Shown here one piece after another: positions 4,760 to 6,149 of a stretch of 6,149 nt of DNA; within the stretch, counting starts at the first letter, position 1; each line of letters opens with the position of its first letter. Source of the stretch: Clostridium_T sp040217795 (GTDB taxonomy: Bacteria > Bacillota > Clostridia > Clostridiales > Clostridiaceae); the NCBI GenBank assembly GCA_040217795.1, contig JBEHWK010000181.1, positions 1 to 6,149 of the forward strand, written 5' to 3'. Below the pieces are notes generated by a model, which saw only the letters and a list, made by a program, of their open reading frames with translations, had not been told where the DNA came from and did not search any database. The position numbers were made by a program, and so were the translations under genes.

Positions 4760-6149
4760 GTTTTCCTATACTCGATTACGCCTTTTTGGTTCTTGATATT
4801 TTTGGCGTGCAACTTGTTTAAATTTATTGCCATTGCCATGAAAGTTATGTCCGAAACCACACTCTTCATGCCTCGGTGTCTGAAACGGTCATACTTCAGT
4901 CCATCCTTCAACTTCGAAAACATTCCCTCTGCTTGAATCGACCGATTAATTCGCTGAGTAATTCCATTCTCAGTCCTGATGTTATAATTTGATTGGCTGC
5001 GATATTGCTCAAAATCCGGTGAGAATTGGATAGTTTTCACAGAGCCGCCCTCTGCCTTCCGGCTTTTGATGCATTGGCTATTATAGGGACACCCTGTGCA
5101 TTCATCGCAGATATACACGCGAAGTGTGTCCCGATATCCTGATTCATATTTGCGGTATCGATCATTGGCTCTCATTAGCATTTTGCCGTTTTTGCACACG
5201 TAGGCATCTTCTTTTTCAAGGTAGAGCATATTCTCTCTTCGACTGATATCTTCTTTGGTCTTCTTTCTTTTGCCAGTTTCATAGTTTGCCGGCTTTATAT
5301 AGGACATCAGCCATTTGTCCTTCAGATAAGCATAGTTTTCCACACTTTCATAGCCAGCATCCGTTACAATATTAATCATGTATTCTCCAAATCGCGGCAT
5401 CATTTGCTCCAAAAATGGCTTCAGTGTATGCAGGTCATTACTTTTCTGAATCCCCATAACTCCAACTATGAATGCTCCACTGGAGGCAATTTGAATGTTG
5501 TAAGCTGGCTTCAGTTGGCCGTTTAACATATGGTCTTCCTTCATCCGCATGAAGGTCGCATCGTGATCGGTTTTGGAGTAACTGTTGCGATTCTCCATGA
5601 TTCTCAGGTGTTCATGGTATTTGTCCAATTTATCAATAATCTCTTGAAAGTATTCATAATCCCTTTGTTCTTGGGTCTTGCGTTTTCCAATCCCATGAAC
5701 AAAGACGATATTATTACTGCTGCAAATATTGCGAATACGGTTAAACTCTCGCCTAACGTGCTGCGTCACATAATTCAAGCTGCTATCTTCCGGCAGCTTC
5801 AGTTCTTTGATCATCCGTTCCTTGAGTTTCTGCTGATATTTCTCTACGGACTTACGCCACACAAAGGTATATCGTCCCGCCACTGCTTCAATCTTGGTGC
5901 CATCGATGTAGATGCTTTTCAGATCCACATGGCCCTGTTCAATCAGAAGCTCGGAAAACTGAGTCAGCAGATCCGGTGTAAAGTCCTCTAACGCTTTGCG
6001 GAAGCGGCTAATTGTGGTGTGATCAGGTGCTTTTTGACCTTTGAGCAAGAAATGTGCTCGGATGTCATAAGTGCAGAAATCTTCGATCTTTCGACAAGAA
6101 AAAATCCCTTCGCTGTAACAAAACAACAGGATTTTCAACATGGTAACCG
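4753..6149 (-). CDS. IS1182-type DDE transposase, N-terminus cut by the window edge
   Basis: The leftward frame stays open to the right edge: the last full codons before the ATG at 6141 read V-T. This methionine is therefore probably internal and the real start lies outside the window. From the Met the protein has 462 residues; the family is usually somewhat longer. The start (MLKILLFCYSEGIFSCRKIE) is the DUF772-like N-terminal region. The RNase-H-fold catalytic residues are D80 (IYIDGTKIEA), D261 (IVTDAGYES) and E405 (QAEGMFSKLKDG), followed by YDRFRHRG. A cysteine cluster C345-x2-C348-x2-C351-x5-C357, typical of this family, precedes the last acidic residue and probably binds zinc. The visible part has no frameshift. 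The enzyme would cut and join the ends of its insertion sequence. The gene is richer in GC than the adjoining DNA, which suggests recent acquisition. Numbering is from the Met at 6141. Confidence 0.9.
   Translation of the reverse strand, partial: VTMLKILLFCYSEGIFSCRKIEDFCTYDIRAHFLLKGQKAPDHTTISRFRKALEDFTPDLLTQFSELLIEQGHVDLKSIYIDGTKIEAVAGRYTFVWRKSVEKYQQKLKERMIKELKLPEDSSLNYVTQHVRREFNRIRNICSSNNIVFVHGIGKRKTQEQRDYEYFQEIIDKLDKYHEHLRIMENRNSYSKTDHDATFMRMKEDHMLNGQLKPAYNIQIASSGAFIVGVMGIQKSNDLHTLKPFLEQMMPRFGEYMINIVTDAGYESVENYAYLKDKWLMSYIKPANYETGKRKKTKEDISRRENMLYLEKEDAYVCKNGKMLMRANDRYRKYESGYRDTLRVYICDECTGCPYNSQCIKSRKAEGGSVKTIQFSPDFEQYRSQSNYNIRTENGITQRINRSIQAEGMFSKLKDGLKYDRFRHRGMKSVVSDITFMAMAINLNKLHAKNIKNQKGVIEYRKTA

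Larger units (their letters stand above)
4643..6149 (-). mobile_element. Partial IS1182-like insertion sequence, ends not resolved
   Basis: The transposase defines an insertion sequence whose right end lies beyond the window. The left end must lie left of 4753, probably within the AT-rich stretch 4583-4752, but terminal inverted repeats cannot be matched without the other end. The left limit given is a guess just inside the strong hairpin. No target-site duplication can be tested here. Confidence 0.5.

Noticed and set aside
5530..5991. Rightward 153-codon open frame antisense to the transposase
   Set aside because: It lies wholly opposite a coherent DDE transposase with all catalytic residues. 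Its hydrophobic product shows no recognisable family and no proper translation start.

Overview
The window is AT-rich, with strong TTGAAT/TATAAT-type promoters, AGGAGG-like ribosome binding sites and long U-tailed hairpins. Together with the gene types this points to a low-GC Firmicute, most likely a member of the Clostridia. That is an inference from composition and style; no housekeeping gene is present to fix the taxon.

Layout, left to right. (1) 1-350: a leftward promoter (80-108) drives what looks like the first ten codons of a gene leaving the window at base 1; the rest is non-coding. (2) 353-1525: a self-contained leftward transcription unit encodes a 315-residue HTH/WYL transcriptional regulator. 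It has a consensus promoter, a leader of about 135 nt carrying a 17-bp direct repeat and a 22-bp imperfect palindrome, and a very strong bidirectional terminator. (3) 1561-1599: a perfect 13-bp inverted repeat, immediately followed by (4) about 1600-4259: a complete group II intron on the + strand. It has a GTGAG 5' end, EBS candidates matching the 5' exon, a 606-residue reverse transcriptase/maturase, domain V and domain VI with a bulged branch-point A. The C-terminal HNH endonuclease domain has lost most catalytic histidines. (5) 4260-4750: a non-coding stretch with several dyads and one strong terminator-like hairpin. (6) 4753 to the right edge: a leftward DDE transposase of the IS1182 type, cut by the window end and visibly richer in GC than its surroundings.

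The window is therefore an accessory or intergenic zone in which a group II intron has entered the spacer upstream of a WYL regulator, and an IS1182-like insertion sequence lies beside it. The intron runs opposite to both neighbours and interrupts no recognisable gene. I see no evidence of an undescribed multi-gene system. The points most worth following are the degenerate endonuclease of an otherwise intact intron, its position exactly at the arm of an inverted repeat, the extra base in domain V, and the repeat-rich leader of the WYL gene.
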